Shown here piece after piece: positions 10,061 through 19,189 of a DNA stretch of 64,000 nt. Source of the stretch: Rikenellaceae bacterium. Lineage in GTDB: Bacteria; Bacteroidota; Bacteroidia; Bacteroidales; UBA932. Location of the stretch: the NCBI GenBank assembly GCA_003542575.1, contig DPKJ01000012.1, positions 155,186 through 219,185 of the forward strand. Direction: 5' to 3'. Under the pieces are notes generated by a model. That model was given only the letters and a program-made list of their open reading frames with translations, made no database searches and was not told where the DNA came from. Both the position numbers and the translations under genes were made by a program. The number at the start of each line of letters is the position of its first letter. Within the stretch, counting starts at the first letter, position 1.

Positions 10061-11428
10061 ATGAAAAATGTCTATTTGATTGGAATTGGAGGAATCGGGA
10101 TGAGTGCCCTTGCCAGATATTACAAACATCACGGCAGCAATGTGGCAGGTTATGACAGAACTCCCAGCTCGCTTACCGATGAGCTTCAGCAGGAGGGAAT
10201 GAATATCCATTTTGAAGATGATATTACCCAAATACCTCAGGTTTTCAAAAAGGAGAAAGATAAAACGCTGGTAATATATACACCGGCTATTCCTACCGAT
10301 CTTATGGAGTACATCTACTTTAAGGAGATGGGGTATACAATTGTCAAAAGATCTCTTGCTCTGGGAGTTATTGCAAAGGAGAAGCGCACGTTAGCTGTTG
10401 CCGGAACTCACGGAAAAACAACAACATCTACCCTATTAGCTCATATTCTTGAAAATTCAGGCAGAGGGTGCAACGCTTTTCTTGGTGGTATCTCAAAAAA
10501 CTACCATACCAATTTATTGTTAAGCGAGAGTAATCTTCTTGTAGCTGAGGCAGATGAGTTTGACAGATCGTTTCTTCAGCTATGGCCTCAGACTGCTGTT
10601 ATAACATCTGCCGATGCCGACCATCTTGACATATACAACAATTACGAAACAATAAAAAAGGCGTTTGAAGATTTTGCCTCACAGGTAAACGGGACATTAA
10701 TAGTTAAGAAAGGGGCAGGAATTGATGCCGAAAATGTAAGTAAAGCAAAGGTTCTCTATTACTCATACGATGAGGAGTGTGATTTTTATGCCTCCAAAAT
10801 AGAGGTTCAACCGGGAGGATATTTCAGATTCACGTTTAACTATCCAGGCGGTTCTATCAATAATTGCACCGTAGGCATTCCGGGATGGGTAAATGTAGAG
10901 AATGCTGTAGCGGCATCTGCAACAGCAATTATCGAGGGCATTTCTCCTGAAAAGGTTAAAGATGCTCTTGCACTCTTCCAGGGAGTTGAGAGAAGATTCG
11001 ATATTCAAATTAACACACTTAAGTGCTCATATATAGATGACTACGCTCATCACCCTAAAGAGTTGTCTGCTGCTGTAAGTTCAATCAGAAATATGTTCCC
11101 CGAAAGAAAGCTTACCGGAATATTCCAGCCTCATCTCTACACCCGCACAAGAGATTTTGCCGATGATTTTGCTGAGAGTTTGTCAAAACTTGACGAGTTG
11201 ATTCTGATGGACATATACCCGGCCAGAGAGTTGCCTATCGAAGGAGTTTCATCGCAAATAATCCTTGATAATGTGACAATTAAAAATAAAACCCTCGTTG
11301 CAAAAGATGAGTTGATGGGTGAGTTGGTAAAAAGAGATATTGATGTACTGATAACATTTGGTGCCGGGGACATTGACAGATTTGTAAAACCTATAAGAGA
11401 GTATCTTAAAAAAAGATATAATGTTTAA
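10061..11428 (+). CDS. murC: UDP-N-acetylmuramate:L-alanine ligase MurC
   Basis: First Mur ligase, adding L-Ala to UDP-MurNAc. The start GIGGIGMSALARYY is the MurC N-terminal nucleotide-binding signature, the ATPase loop is AGTHGKTTTSTLLAH, and DADHLDIY plus DDYAHHPKEL are further Mur-ligase landmarks. Length 455 is typical. The 3' end overlaps the ftsQ start by 8 bases. Confidence 0.97.
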   Translation: MKNVYLIGIGGIGMSALARYYKHHGSNVAGYDRTPSSLTDELQQEGMNIHFEDDITQIPQVFKKEKDKTLVIYTPAIPTDLMEYIYFKEMGYTIVKRSLALGVIAKEKRTLAVAGTHGKTTTSTLLAHILENSGRGCNAFLGGISKNYHTNLLLSESNLLVAEADEFDRSFLQLWPQTAVITSADADHLDIYNNYETIKKAFEDFASQVNGTLIVKKGAGIDAENVSKAKVLYYSYDEECDFYASKIEVQPGGYFRFTFNYPGGSINNCTVGIPGWVNVENAVAASATAIIEGISPEKVKDALALFQGVERRFDIQINTLKCSYIDDYAHHPKELSAAVSSIRNMFPERKLTGIFQPHLYTRTRDFADDFAESLSKLDELILMDIYPARELPIEGVSSQIILDNVTIKNKTLVAKDELMGELVKRDIDVLITFGAGDIDRFVKPIREYLKKRYNV

Positions 11429-12245
11429 AAAAATTCTCATATATACCGGTTATGTGCTAATTACAGCTGCACTGGTGGCCTATTTCTTCTGGTCATCTGT
11501 ACTTACTGCTGAGGAGACAGACAAACTACATTGCACCGAGATCAAAGTTGCCGTTTTAGACAGTGCAAAAAACCGTTTTGTAAGTCCAGCCGAGATAAAG
11601 GAGCTTCTGAGAGTAGAGGGGATAACTCCGGGAGAGAGCAAGATTAAGCATATTAACCTTTATGAACTCGAGAATATAATAAATAACCGAACAGCTGTGA
11701 AAATTTCACAGGTGAGCATTAATCGGAGAGGAATTCTTAAGGTAGATATAACACAGAGGAGGCCGGTATTAAGACTTGAGACAGCCAACGGCGGTTTTTA
11801 CATGGACGAGACGGCCTATATTTTCCCTCTAATGAGAAGTTTTACTTCATATGTACCTGTGGTTACCGGAAATATCCCGCTTAACATACCTGTTGGGTTT
11901 AGAGGCGAATTGAAAAACAATCAAAAATGGGCTTACAAGATACACAATCTGGGAATTTATCTTGAGAGAGAAAGTTTCTGGAACTCAATGGTAGAGCAGA
12001 TTTATGTGGATGAAAAGGGTGTCCTCTCTTTCATTCCAAGAGTGGGTAGTTTTGAGGTAATCTTTGGAGAACCAGAGAATATTGAGTACAAATTCCTCAA
12101 ACTGGAGGCATTTTACAATAAGGTTATTCCGGCACAGGGCTGGGATGCATATAAGAGCGTTGATTTAAGATTCGGGAATCAGCTAGTTTGCAAAAAATCA
12201 GAGAAAAAATCAGAGAAAAAAATAAATAAAAACTTAAACTTATGA
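11421..12245 (+). CDS. ftsQ: Cell division protein FtsQ-like
   Basis: A bitopic divisome protein, 274 residues: cytoplasmic Met-Phe-Lys-Lys start, one membrane segment (about residues 5-25), then an extracytoplasmic region with a POTRA-like part (about 37-115, FVSPAEIKELLRVEGITPGES) and a beta-rich FtsQ part. Sequence conservation is low, as usual for Bacteroidetes FtsQ, so position between murC and ftsA carries weight. The C-terminus is a Lys/Ser run made by a small tandem repeat (KKSEKKSEKK). It overlaps ftsA by 4 bases. Confidence 0.85.
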   Translation: MFKKILIYTGYVLITAALVAYFFWSSVLTAEETDKLHCTEIKVAVLDSAKNRFVSPAEIKELLRVEGITPGESKIKHINLYELENIINNRTAVKISQVSINRRGILKVDITQRRPVLRLETANGGFYMDETAYIFPLMRSFTSYVPVVTGNIPLNIPVGFRGELKNNQKWAYKIHNLGIYLERESFWNSMVEQIYVDEKGVLSFIPRVGSFEVIFGEPENIEYKFLKLEAFYNKVIPAQGWDAYKSVDLRFGNQLVCKKSEKKSEKKINKNLNL

Positions 12246-13579
12246 ATAATTATGTTGCGGCCATAGACCTGGGAACCACAAAAGTGGTTACCCTGGTAGG
12301 AGAGAAGACGGAGTCGGGTTTCAGGATTATAGCATTCCGCGAAGCACCTTCAAAGGGAGTTATGCGAGGCGAGGTGGTAAACATACAGGAGGTTCTTGAC
12401 TCATTGCTTCCTACTATCGAAGAGATTAAAAAAGAGCACTCCATTGAGATCAGAGAGGTTTATGTGGGAATCGCAGGACAAAATATAAAGTGCTCGTCTG
12501 CAAGAATAAGCAGAAACAGAAGCAGGGCAGAAAACCTCATCTCTCAGGAAGAGATTGACGAGATGATCAAAGAGATGTCCAATTCCAGGGTTAATGCCGG
12601 AGAGAAGATTCTGCATGTTATTCCTCAGTCATACAATGTTGATGACCACATGGGGGTTGAAAGTGCAAAGGGCATGACCGGAACCAGAATCGAAGGTGAC
12701 TATAAACTCTTTATAGGAAAAACAAACTCTGTGGAGCATAGTAAACTGGTTATCAGCCGCGCCGGATTAAAACTGAGAGAGCTCATTCTTGAGCCTGTAG
12801 CATCAGGCAGAGCTGTTCTGTCTGAAGATGAAACGGAACTTGGAGTGGCGATGGTAGATATCGGAGGCGGAACAACCGATTTGCTCATATACCACAATAA
12901 TATTATCAGACACACTGCAGTGATTCCATTTGGAGGAAATTCCATTACAGAAGATCTCAGGCAAGGGTGCGGTGTTTCACTAAGAAATGCTGAGCAGATG
13001 AAAATTCAGTATGGCTCTTGCTATAGTGAATATGCCCCGGAAAATAAAACGGTAATAATCCCCGGCCTTGGAGGCAGAGAATCCAGAGAGGTCTCATTTA
13101 AAGTGATTGCAGGAATTATTGAGGCAAGAGTTGAAGAGATTATTGAGGCAATCATGTATGAAATTGAAAATTCAGGATATCAGGACAGACTGGGAGCAGG
13201 CATAGTAATTACAGGCGGAGGTTCACAGCTTACAAACCTTTGTCAGTTTGTAAAATTCAGAACAGGATACGACACCAGAATTGCCTCACCGTCAAATCAT
13301 GTATGTTTTGAAACATCACATGAAATTTGCAGACCTGCAACTTCAACAGCAATAGGTCTTCTTATTCTTGGACATGAAAGCGAGCAGAATAAAGTGGAAG
13401 AGACTCCATCATGCACAACTCTGTTTCCTGAGGAGGAGATTATGTCCGAAGCAGGCTCTTCTGCCGGACGCAGAGAAAAGACAGGCTCCAAGGGAGGTAC
13501 AAGAAGCGGAAGAAATTTACTTGGCTCTATTCCGGGCTTTTTCGGAAACATATTTGAAAATTCCAATGACGAAGCATAA
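12242..13579 (+). CDS. ftsA: Cell division protein FtsA
   Basis: Actin-like ATPase that anchors FtsZ to the membrane. The phosphate-binding loop AIDLGTTKVVTLVGE is at residues 6-20, the second actin motif MVDIGGGTTDLLIY near 203, and GIVITGGGSQLTNL near 320. The C-terminus (PGFFGNIFENSNDEA) could form the short amphipathic membrane-targeting helix, preceded by a low-complexity Ser/Gly/Arg linker. Length 445 is slightly above E. coli. It overlaps ftsQ by 4 bases and is 9 bases from ftsZ. Confidence 0.96.
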   Translation: MNNYVAAIDLGTTKVVTLVGEKTESGFRIIAFREAPSKGVMRGEVVNIQEVLDSLLPTIEEIKKEHSIEIREVYVGIAGQNIKCSSARISRNRSRAENLISQEEIDEMIKEMSNSRVNAGEKILHVIPQSYNVDDHMGVESAKGMTGTRIEGDYKLFIGKTNSVEHSKLVISRAGLKLRELILEPVASGRAVLSEDETELGVAMVDIGGGTTDLLIYHNNIIRHTAVIPFGGNSITEDLRQGCGVSLRNAEQMKIQYGSCYSEYAPENKTVIIPGLGGRESREVSFKVIAGIIEARVEEIIEAIMYEIENSGYQDRLGAGIVITGGGSQLTNLCQFVKFRTGYDTRIASPSNHVCFETSHEICRPATSTAIGLLILGHESEQNKVEETPSCTTLFPEEEIMSEAGSSAGRREKTGSKGGTRSGRNLLGSIPGFFGNIFENSNDEA

Positions 13580-13588
13580 CTTTGTATT

Positions 13589-14968
13589 ATGAAAGAGTAT
13601 TTACCGGTAGACTGGGAAGCCAACAGGTCCATCATCAAGGTTATTGGTGTAGGCGGAGGTGGCGGGAACGCTGTCAATCAGATGTTCAGGCAAGGCATTA
13701 AGGATGTAGATTTTTTAATCTGCAACACTGATGTTCAGGCTCTTGCTGCCAGTCCTGTGCCAGAAAAACTTCAGCTTGGAAACGTTGCAACCCGTGGCCT
13801 TGGGGCCGGTTGTAATCCCGAACAGGGAAGAAAGGCCGCAATGGAGACAATCGACAAAATTACCGAACTTCTTAGCGGATATACAGAGATGGTCTTTATA
13901 ACTGCCGGCATGGGTGGTGGCACCGGAACCGGAGCAGCCCCTGTTATTGCAAAGGTGGCAAGAGATATGGGACTCCTTACGGTTGCAGTTGTTACCCTCC
14001 CGTTTAGAGATGAGGGAAGCGAATTTCTAAAAAGGGCCATTCTTGGAATTAAAGAGCTTGAAAAAAATGTAGATAGTCTTCTGATTATTGACAATCAGAA
14101 ATTATATAAAATATTTGGGGAGCTCTCAATTTTTGAGGCATTCCCTAAAGCAGACGCAGTGTTGAGTACTGCCGTGAAGGGTATTGCAGAGATAATCACA
14201 CGTCCCGGTTTTATTAATGTTGACTTTGCTGATGTCAGAATGGTAATGAACAACAGCGGTATGGCACTTATGGGCGTGGGAACAGCAACAGGTGAAAACA
14301 GAGCCATACGGGCTGTCGAAGAGGCACTCTCTTCGCCGCTCCTAAATGACTTTGATTTAACATCTGCAAAAAATGTTCTTGTTAACATAACCTCCAGCAA
14401 CGATCACGGTCTTACTATGGCAGAGCTGTCACAAATTATGGCTTACATAAGTGAATTTACCGGAGGGAATGCCGAGAACTTCAAACGCGGAGTAGTTTGT
14501 GATCCTTCAATCGGTGAGTCCATCAGCGTTACCATTGTAGCAACGGGATTTGACATGCACTCTCTGCCTCAGATTTCATCTTCCGGAGGTAAAATTGTCG
14601 AAAGTGTAGTTCTTGGCAATGAGATAATGCAGTCTGTATCACAGAAAAACGAAGAGCATTTGTCTCCTGTTCCGGCAGACATTATTCCGGCAGAAAGACC
14701 GCTGAAACCATCTGTGAAGCAACCTTCTTACAGTCAGGAAAGCGTTGTGAAAAAGAGTAAACCGGCACTAATCCTGGAACAGGGAGAGGATATCTCCCAA
14801 TTGGAGAAACAACCCGCCTATATTCGAAAACAGATGAAACTAAAGAATCAGGAGAGCGGTTCACCAGTTTCGGATATGAGAGAGAGCAGCACATTCAGAC
14901 TCGAAGAGAACGACGGAAAGCAGCAACTCTTATCGGACAATTCATATATACATCAAACACAAGACTAA
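13589..14968 (+). CDS. ftsZ: Cell division GTPase FtsZ
   Basis: Tubulin-like GTPase forming the Z-ring. The N-terminal loop GVGGGGGNAVNQM (about 20-32) and the tubulin signature GGGTGTG (109-115) are intact, as is NVDFADVRMVM. The globular domain ends near residue 325; a variable linker follows. The conserved interaction peptide, here QPAYIRKQMKL, is not at the extreme end but followed by about 40 residues ending DNSYIHQTQD, a layout typical of Bacteroidetes FtsZ. One base separates it from gltX. Confidence 0.97.
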   Translation: MKEYLPVDWEANRSIIKVIGVGGGGGNAVNQMFRQGIKDVDFLICNTDVQALAASPVPEKLQLGNVATRGLGAGCNPEQGRKAAMETIDKITELLSGYTEMVFITAGMGGGTGTGAAPVIAKVARDMGLLTVAVVTLPFRDEGSEFLKRAILGIKELEKNVDSLLIIDNQKLYKIFGELSIFEAFPKADAVLSTAVKGIAEIITRPGFINVDFADVRMVMNNSGMALMGVGTATGENRAIRAVEEALSSPLLNDFDLTSAKNVLVNITSSNDHGLTMAELSQIMAYISEFTGGNAENFKRGVVCDPSIGESISVTIVATGFDMHSLPQISSSGGKIVESVVLGNEIMQSVSQKNEEHLSPVPADIIPAERPLKPSVKQPSYSQESVVKKSKPALILEQGEDISQLEKQPAYIRKQMKLKNQESGSPVSDMRESSTFRLEENDGKQQLLSDNSYIHQTQD

Positions 14969-14969
14969 G

Positions 14970-16517
14970 ATGACCGCAAAGACCAGAGTACGATTCGCCC
15001 CAAGTCCTACGGGACCGCTTCATATTGGAGGTGTAAGGACAGCTCTGTATAATTACCTTTATGCAAAGAAGAGAGGGGGAGATTTCATTCTCAGAATTGA
15101 GGATACCGATTCACAAAGATTTGTTCCCGGAGCAGAGGAGTACATAATCGAGGCTCTTGCATGGTGCGGAATATCACCTGATGAAGGTGTTGAAAATGGC
15201 AAAATAGTTGAAAAACCATCTGATAAACACCCATTTGCGCCCTACAGACAGTCACAGAGGAAAAATATTTACAGAGATTACGCTGAGGATCTGGTAAAAA
15301 AAGGTTATGCATATTATGCATTTGATACTTCAGAAGAGCTCGACAAAGTAAGATCTCAGACAGAGGCAAACGGAGAGGTATTTACATACAACTTCCAGAT
15401 AAGAGAGAAGATGAAAACCTCTCTTTCTTTGTCACCGGAAGAGATAGAGAGACTCCTGGGACAAGACAATAAATGGGTTGTGAGGTTTAAAATGCCTGTC
15501 AATCACATTATTAAAATTACAGATGAGATAAGGGGCGATATTGAAGTAAATTCATCAACTCTTGACGACAAGGTTTTATGGAAAGCAGCCGATCAGCTGC
15601 CCACATACCATTTGGCAAATGTTGTTGATGACAAACTAATGGAGATTAGCGACGTTATACGCGGAGAGGAGTGGTTACCTTCACTTCCTTTACATTTTAT
15701 GCTATATGAGGCATTTGGCTGGAATGATTCCAGGCCTCGTTTTGCCCACCTTTCTCTGCTTTTGAAACCTGATGGAAAGGGAAAACTAAGCAAGAGAGAT
15801 GGAGATCGTCTCGGATTCCCGGTATTTCCTCTTGAGTGGAAAAATGATGCAGGAGAGATATCAAGGGGATATAGAGAGGATGGCTACTTTCCTGAAGCAT
15901 TTGTAAACCTTCTTGCTTTTTTAGGCTGGAACCCCGGAACAGAACAGGAGATATTTTCACTTGAAGAGTTAACAGAAGCCTTTACTCTTGAAAGAGTTGT
16001 CAAATCGGGAGCAAAGTTTAATCCCGAGAAGGCTAAATGGTTCAACCAGGAGTATTTAAGATTGAGAAGTTCAGAAGCACTTGCTTTAGAATTTGCGTTG
16101 GTGTTAAAAGAAAATGGAATTGAAAGAGATACTGAATACATTACGAAGGTTATAGAGTTGTTTAAAGATAGAGCAACTTTTGTGAATGATTTTTGGACTC
16201 TCTCAGACTTTATGTTTAAAACTCCTGAAAACTACGACCTTAAGGTCAAAGACAAATTCTGGAAAGAGGATACATCCAACATTCTGGATCAGATAATTGT
16301 ATTATTTGAGGGATTAGAAAATTTCACAAAAGAGAGCATCGAAAACATATTACCTGCAACAATAAAGGAGAGAGGCTGGCAGATGGGCTCTGTCATGAAT
16401 TGCCTTAGATTGCTTCTTGTTGGAGAATCAAAGGGTCCGGGAGTTGCAGATATTATGGCTCTTTTGGGAAAAGAGGAGAGTATTCTAAGAATCCGACGCA
16501 AGTTGTTGCTCCCATAA
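14970..16517 (+). CDS. gltX: Glutamyl-tRNA synthetase
   Basis: Class I synthetase charging tRNA-Glu. The HIGH-type motif (PSPTGPLHIGGVRTALYN) begins near residue 11 and the KMSKS-type motif is KLSKRDGDRLGFP near residue 275. The 515 residues cover catalytic and anticodon-binding domains. It begins one base after ftsZ, so it probably shares the dcw transcript, an arrangement I do not regard as standard. Its 3' end overlaps the convergent galE by 33 bases. Confidence 0.96.
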   Translation: MTAKTRVRFAPSPTGPLHIGGVRTALYNYLYAKKRGGDFILRIEDTDSQRFVPGAEEYIIEALAWCGISPDEGVENGKIVEKPSDKHPFAPYRQSQRKNIYRDYAEDLVKKGYAYYAFDTSEELDKVRSQTEANGEVFTYNFQIREKMKTSLSLSPEEIERLLGQDNKWVVRFKMPVNHIIKITDEIRGDIEVNSSTLDDKVLWKAADQLPTYHLANVVDDKLMEISDVIRGEEWLPSLPLHFMLYEAFGWNDSRPRFAHLSLLLKPDGKGKLSKRDGDRLGFPVFPLEWKNDAGEISRGYREDGYFPEAFVNLLAFLGWNPGTEQEIFSLEELTEAFTLERVVKSGAKFNPEKAKWFNQEYLRLRSSEALALEFALVLKENGIERDTEYITKVIELFKDRATFVNDFWTLSDFMFKTPENYDLKVKDKFWKEDTSNILDQIIVLFEGLENFTKESIENILPATIKERGWQMGSVMNCLRLLLVGESKGPGVADIMALLGKEESILRIRRKLLLP

Positions 16518-17531
16518 CCAGGCACTTTTCATCACCGCATCAAGCGGTGTCTCTGCTATCCAACCCAGAATCTCATTTGCTCTGGAAGGGTCTGCCCACA
16601 CCTGTTCAATATCACCCTCCCTTCTTGGAGCTATTATGTACGGAACTTTTACTCCGGTTGCCTTTTCGAATTCGTTTATCACTTCGAGAACCGAAAGGCC
16701 TCTGCCTGTTCCCAGGTTAAAGAACTCAATGTTTCCCTCCATCTTTTCAGACTCATACAGCATACGCTTTATTGCTGCAACATGTGCTTTTGCCAGGTCA
16801 CATATATAAATATAATCCCTTATACATGAGCCGTCCGGTGTATTATAATCGTTGCCGAATACACTTAGGCGCTCTCTTTTTCCGATTGCAGTCTGGGTTA
16901 CAAAAGGGAGCAGGTTCTGAGGTACTCCTCTTGGCAACTCTCCGATAAGAGCACTTTCATGTGCACCAATAGGATTAAAATACCTAAGAGAGATAACTTT
17001 AAGGTTAGGTTTAAATGCCCTGGCAGTATCTTCAAGAATATCTTCACACATCTGCTTTGTCATGCCGTAAGGAGATTCTGCCTTTTTTATTGGAGCATTT
17101 TCACTCACCGGAAGATTCTCTTTGTCAGGCTGGCCATAAACAGTACATGAAGATGAAAATACAACGGCGGCTTTGGAAGAAGATGTCAGAATTTGCAAAA
17201 GGTTTATCAGTGACTGTAAATTATTGCGATAATACATTAATGGCTCTTTCACGCTCTCTCCTACTGCTTTGTATGCAGCAAAATGTATCGCAGCATCTAC
17301 TTCGCCTACCTGCTCCATTACTTTTGAGAAAGCACTTAAATCTGCACAGTCTGCCTTAAAAAAAGCAGGCCTCTCACCTGTTATCTTCTCAATTCTATCA
17401 ATAACATCCTCCGATGAGTTTGAGAGGTTATCAACAATAACAACTTCAAAACCGGTTTTTTGAAGTTCAACTGTGGTATGAGCGCCAATATAGCCTGCTC
17501 CTCCGGTTACAAGAACCTTTAACCTCTTCAT
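16485..17531 (-). CDS. galE: UDP-glucose 4-epimerase
   Basis: Short-chain dehydrogenase/reductase family enzyme interconverting UDP-glucose and UDP-galactose for envelope polysaccharide. The NAD-binding motif VTGGAGYIGAHTTVEL is at residues 8-23; the catalytic Ser/Thr cluster (SSSCTVYG) and YxxxK (YGMTK) follow at about 125 and 157. It ends RREGDIEQVWADPSRA-E, a GalE-typical tail. Length 348 is normal. It lies 11 bases downstream of the aminotransferase gene, so the two are probably co-transcribed. The last 33 bases overlap gltX tail to tail. Confidence 0.95.
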   Translation of the reverse strand: MKRLKVLVTGGAGYIGAHTTVELQKTGFEVVIVDNLSNSSEDVIDRIEKITGERPAFFKADCADLSAFSKVMEQVGEVDAAIHFAAYKAVGESVKEPLMYYRNNLQSLINLLQILTSSSKAAVVFSSSCTVYGQPDKENLPVSENAPIKKAESPYGMTKQMCEDILEDTARAFKPNLKVISLRYFNPIGAHESALIGELPRGVPQNLLPFVTQTAIGKRERLSVFGNDYNTPDGSCIRDYIYICDLAKAHVAAIKRMLYESEKMEGNIEFFNLGTGRGLSVLEVINEFEKATGVKVPYIIAPRREGDIEQVWADPSRANEILGWIAETPLDAVMKSAWLWEQQLASDS

Positions 17532-17542
17532 TATATAATTTT

Positions 17543-18670
17543 TTAATTACCAAAAAATTCAATTATTGCATCAGCAATGGTTTTCTGTATCCCGGGAGTA
17601 AGTTCTGTATGCATAGGTAACGAAATAACACTCGAAGCAAGTATTTCTGAATTTGTTAAATCTGCCCCGATTCTTGAAATTGATGAGAATGCCTTTTGAT
17701 TATTTAGTGACATTGGATAGTATACCATAGATGCGATTCCTTTTGAGGCAAGAAAATCCTTAAGATCATCTCTGTTCCTCTTTTTTAGCTGAATAGTAAA
17801 TTGGTGATAAACATGAGTTGAATTGGAAACCTCATCAGGCAATACTATATCTTCAACACCTCTGAGGAGTTCTTTATACAGCTGAGCAGCAGAATACCTT
17901 GATTGAGAATAACTGTCCAGCTTTTGAAGCTTGACATTTAAAACTGCAGCCTGTATTGTATCCAATCTTGAATTACAGCCAATTATATCGTGATAATATT
18001 TGACCTTCTGGCCATGGTCAGTAACCATTCTTACTCTTTCTGCCAACTTAGGATCCTGAGTCATTATTGCGCCTCCGTCACCATAACAACCCAGGTTTTT
18101 TGTAGGAAAAAATGATGTGCAGCCAATATGACCTATTGTTCCAAAGTGGCTTTTTCTACCGTCATAATGGGTGTAAACAGCCCCTAATGCCTGCGCATTA
18201 TCCTCAATAACAAATAGTTTGTATCTTGATGCAATCTCCATAATTTTATCCATATCTGCACCCTGACCAAAAAGATGAACAGGAACAATCGCCCTGGTCT
18301 TCTCTGAAATTGCAGCTTCAATCTGGTCAACCCTTATGTTAAAAGAATCTTTGTCAACATCCACCAGAACAGGAACAAGTCCAAGCAACCCTACCACCTC
18401 GGCTGTAGCCGCATATGTAAATGAGGGCACTATTACCTCATCTCCGGGTTTAAGTTCAAGCGCCATCATTGCAATTTGCAAAGCGTCTGTACCGTTTGCA
18501 CAACCAATTACATATTTAGAGCCCAGATACTCTGCCAGATTATGTTCAAATGACTGAACCTGGGGACCATTAATAAATGCTGCGCTATCTATTACTTTTT
18601 GAATTGACGAGTCTATTTCGCCCTTTATCTTTTTGTATTGACCCTTAAGGTCAAGCATTGGAATATTCAT
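17543..18670 (-). CDS. DegT/DnrJ/EryC1/StrS family sugar aminotransferase
   Basis: PLP-dependent aminotransferase of the sugar-nucleotide type, acting on a keto-sugar in surface-polysaccharide synthesis. Family motifs: MLDLKGQYKKIKGEID at the start, ANGTDAL, EDNAQALGA, and the PLP lysine in FFPTKNLGCYGDGG. I prefer the ATG at 18670 (375 residues) over the in-frame ATG at 18691, because the family N-terminus begins here and a -7 box (TAAATTTG, 18693-18700 on this strand) lies so close that transcription should start downstream of 18691. The exact sugar substrate cannot be read from the sequence. Confidence 0.9.
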   Translation of the reverse strand: MNIPMLDLKGQYKKIKGEIDSSIQKVIDSAAFINGPQVQSFEHNLAEYLGSKYVIGCANGTDALQIAMMALELKPGDEVIVPSFTYAATAEVVGLLGLVPVLVDVDKDSFNIRVDQIEAAISEKTRAIVPVHLFGQGADMDKIMEIASRYKLFVIEDNAQALGAVYTHYDGRKSHFGTIGHIGCTSFFPTKNLGCYGDGGAIMTQDPKLAERVRMVTDHGQKVKYYHDIIGCNSRLDTIQAAVLNVKLQKLDSYSQSRYSAAQLYKELLRGVEDIVLPDEVSNSTHVYHQFTIQLKKRNRDDLKDFLASKGIASMVYYPMSLNNQKAFSSISRIGADLTNSEILASSVISLPMHTELTPGIQKTIADAIIEFFGN

Positions 18671-18692
18671 CTTTGATTTTGGTTTAACCATG

Positions 18693-18737
18693 CAAATTTA
18701 TAAAATTATTGCCTCATTTAATTATATGTTATCTTTG
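18693..18737. promoter_or_regulatory. Divergent promoter region between the aminotransferase gene and rpiB
   Basis: On the + strand a TTG at 18709-18711 is followed after 18 bases by TATCTTTG (18730-18737), a close match to the Bacteroidetes -33/-7 promoter. Its start site would fall around 18742-18745, on or next to the rpiB ATG at 18743. On the - strand TAAATTTG (18693-18700) is a second -7 box pointing at the aminotransferase gene; its -33 element is not clear. Seen motifs, inferred function. Confidence 0.6.
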
Positions 18738-18742
18738 CACTC

Positions 18743-19189
18743 ATGAAAGCAAACATTAAAACCATAGGAATAGCTTCTGATCATGCAGGTTTTGACCTCA
18801 AAAAAACCATATCTGACTACCTGATAAACAAGGGAATTGAGGTAACCGACATGGGGACTCATTCTGCTGAAAGTATGGACTATCCTGATGTTGCCCACCC
18901 ATTGGCAAACTCAGTTGAGAAGAGAGAAGTTGAAGCAGGAATAGCAATTTGTGGCTCCGGAAACGGAATAAACATGACAGTAAACAAGCATCAGGGCATC
19001 AGAGCAGCACTGTGCTGGACGCCTGAGCTTGCTAAACTGGCCAGAGAGCATAACGATGCAAATATTCTTTCCCTTCCGGCCAGGTTTATTAACCCTGAAA
19101 CTGCCCTTGAGATTGTATCAATATTTATCTCTACCCCTTTCGAAGGTGGCAGGCACACCTCAAGAGTAAACAAAATCGGCTGTTTATGA
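18743..19189 (+). CDS. rpiB: Ribose-5-phosphate isomerase B
   Basis: RpiB/LacA/LacB family isomerase of the pentose phosphate pathway (ribose-5-phosphate to ribulose-5-phosphate). The motif GIASDHAGFDLK opens the protein, AICGSGNGINMTVNKHQGIRAA carries the catalytic Cys and phosphate-binding residues. Length 148 is typical. Its stop overlaps the truB start by 4 bases (ATGA), so the two are translationally coupled. The promoter box ends only 5 bases before the start codon, suggesting a leaderless mRNA. Confidence 0.95.
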   Translation: MKANIKTIGIASDHAGFDLKKTISDYLINKGIEVTDMGTHSAESMDYPDVAHPLANSVEKREVEAGIAICGSGNGINMTVNKHQGIRAALCWTPELAKLAREHNDANILSLPARFINPETALEIVSIFISTPFEGGRHTSRVNKIGCL

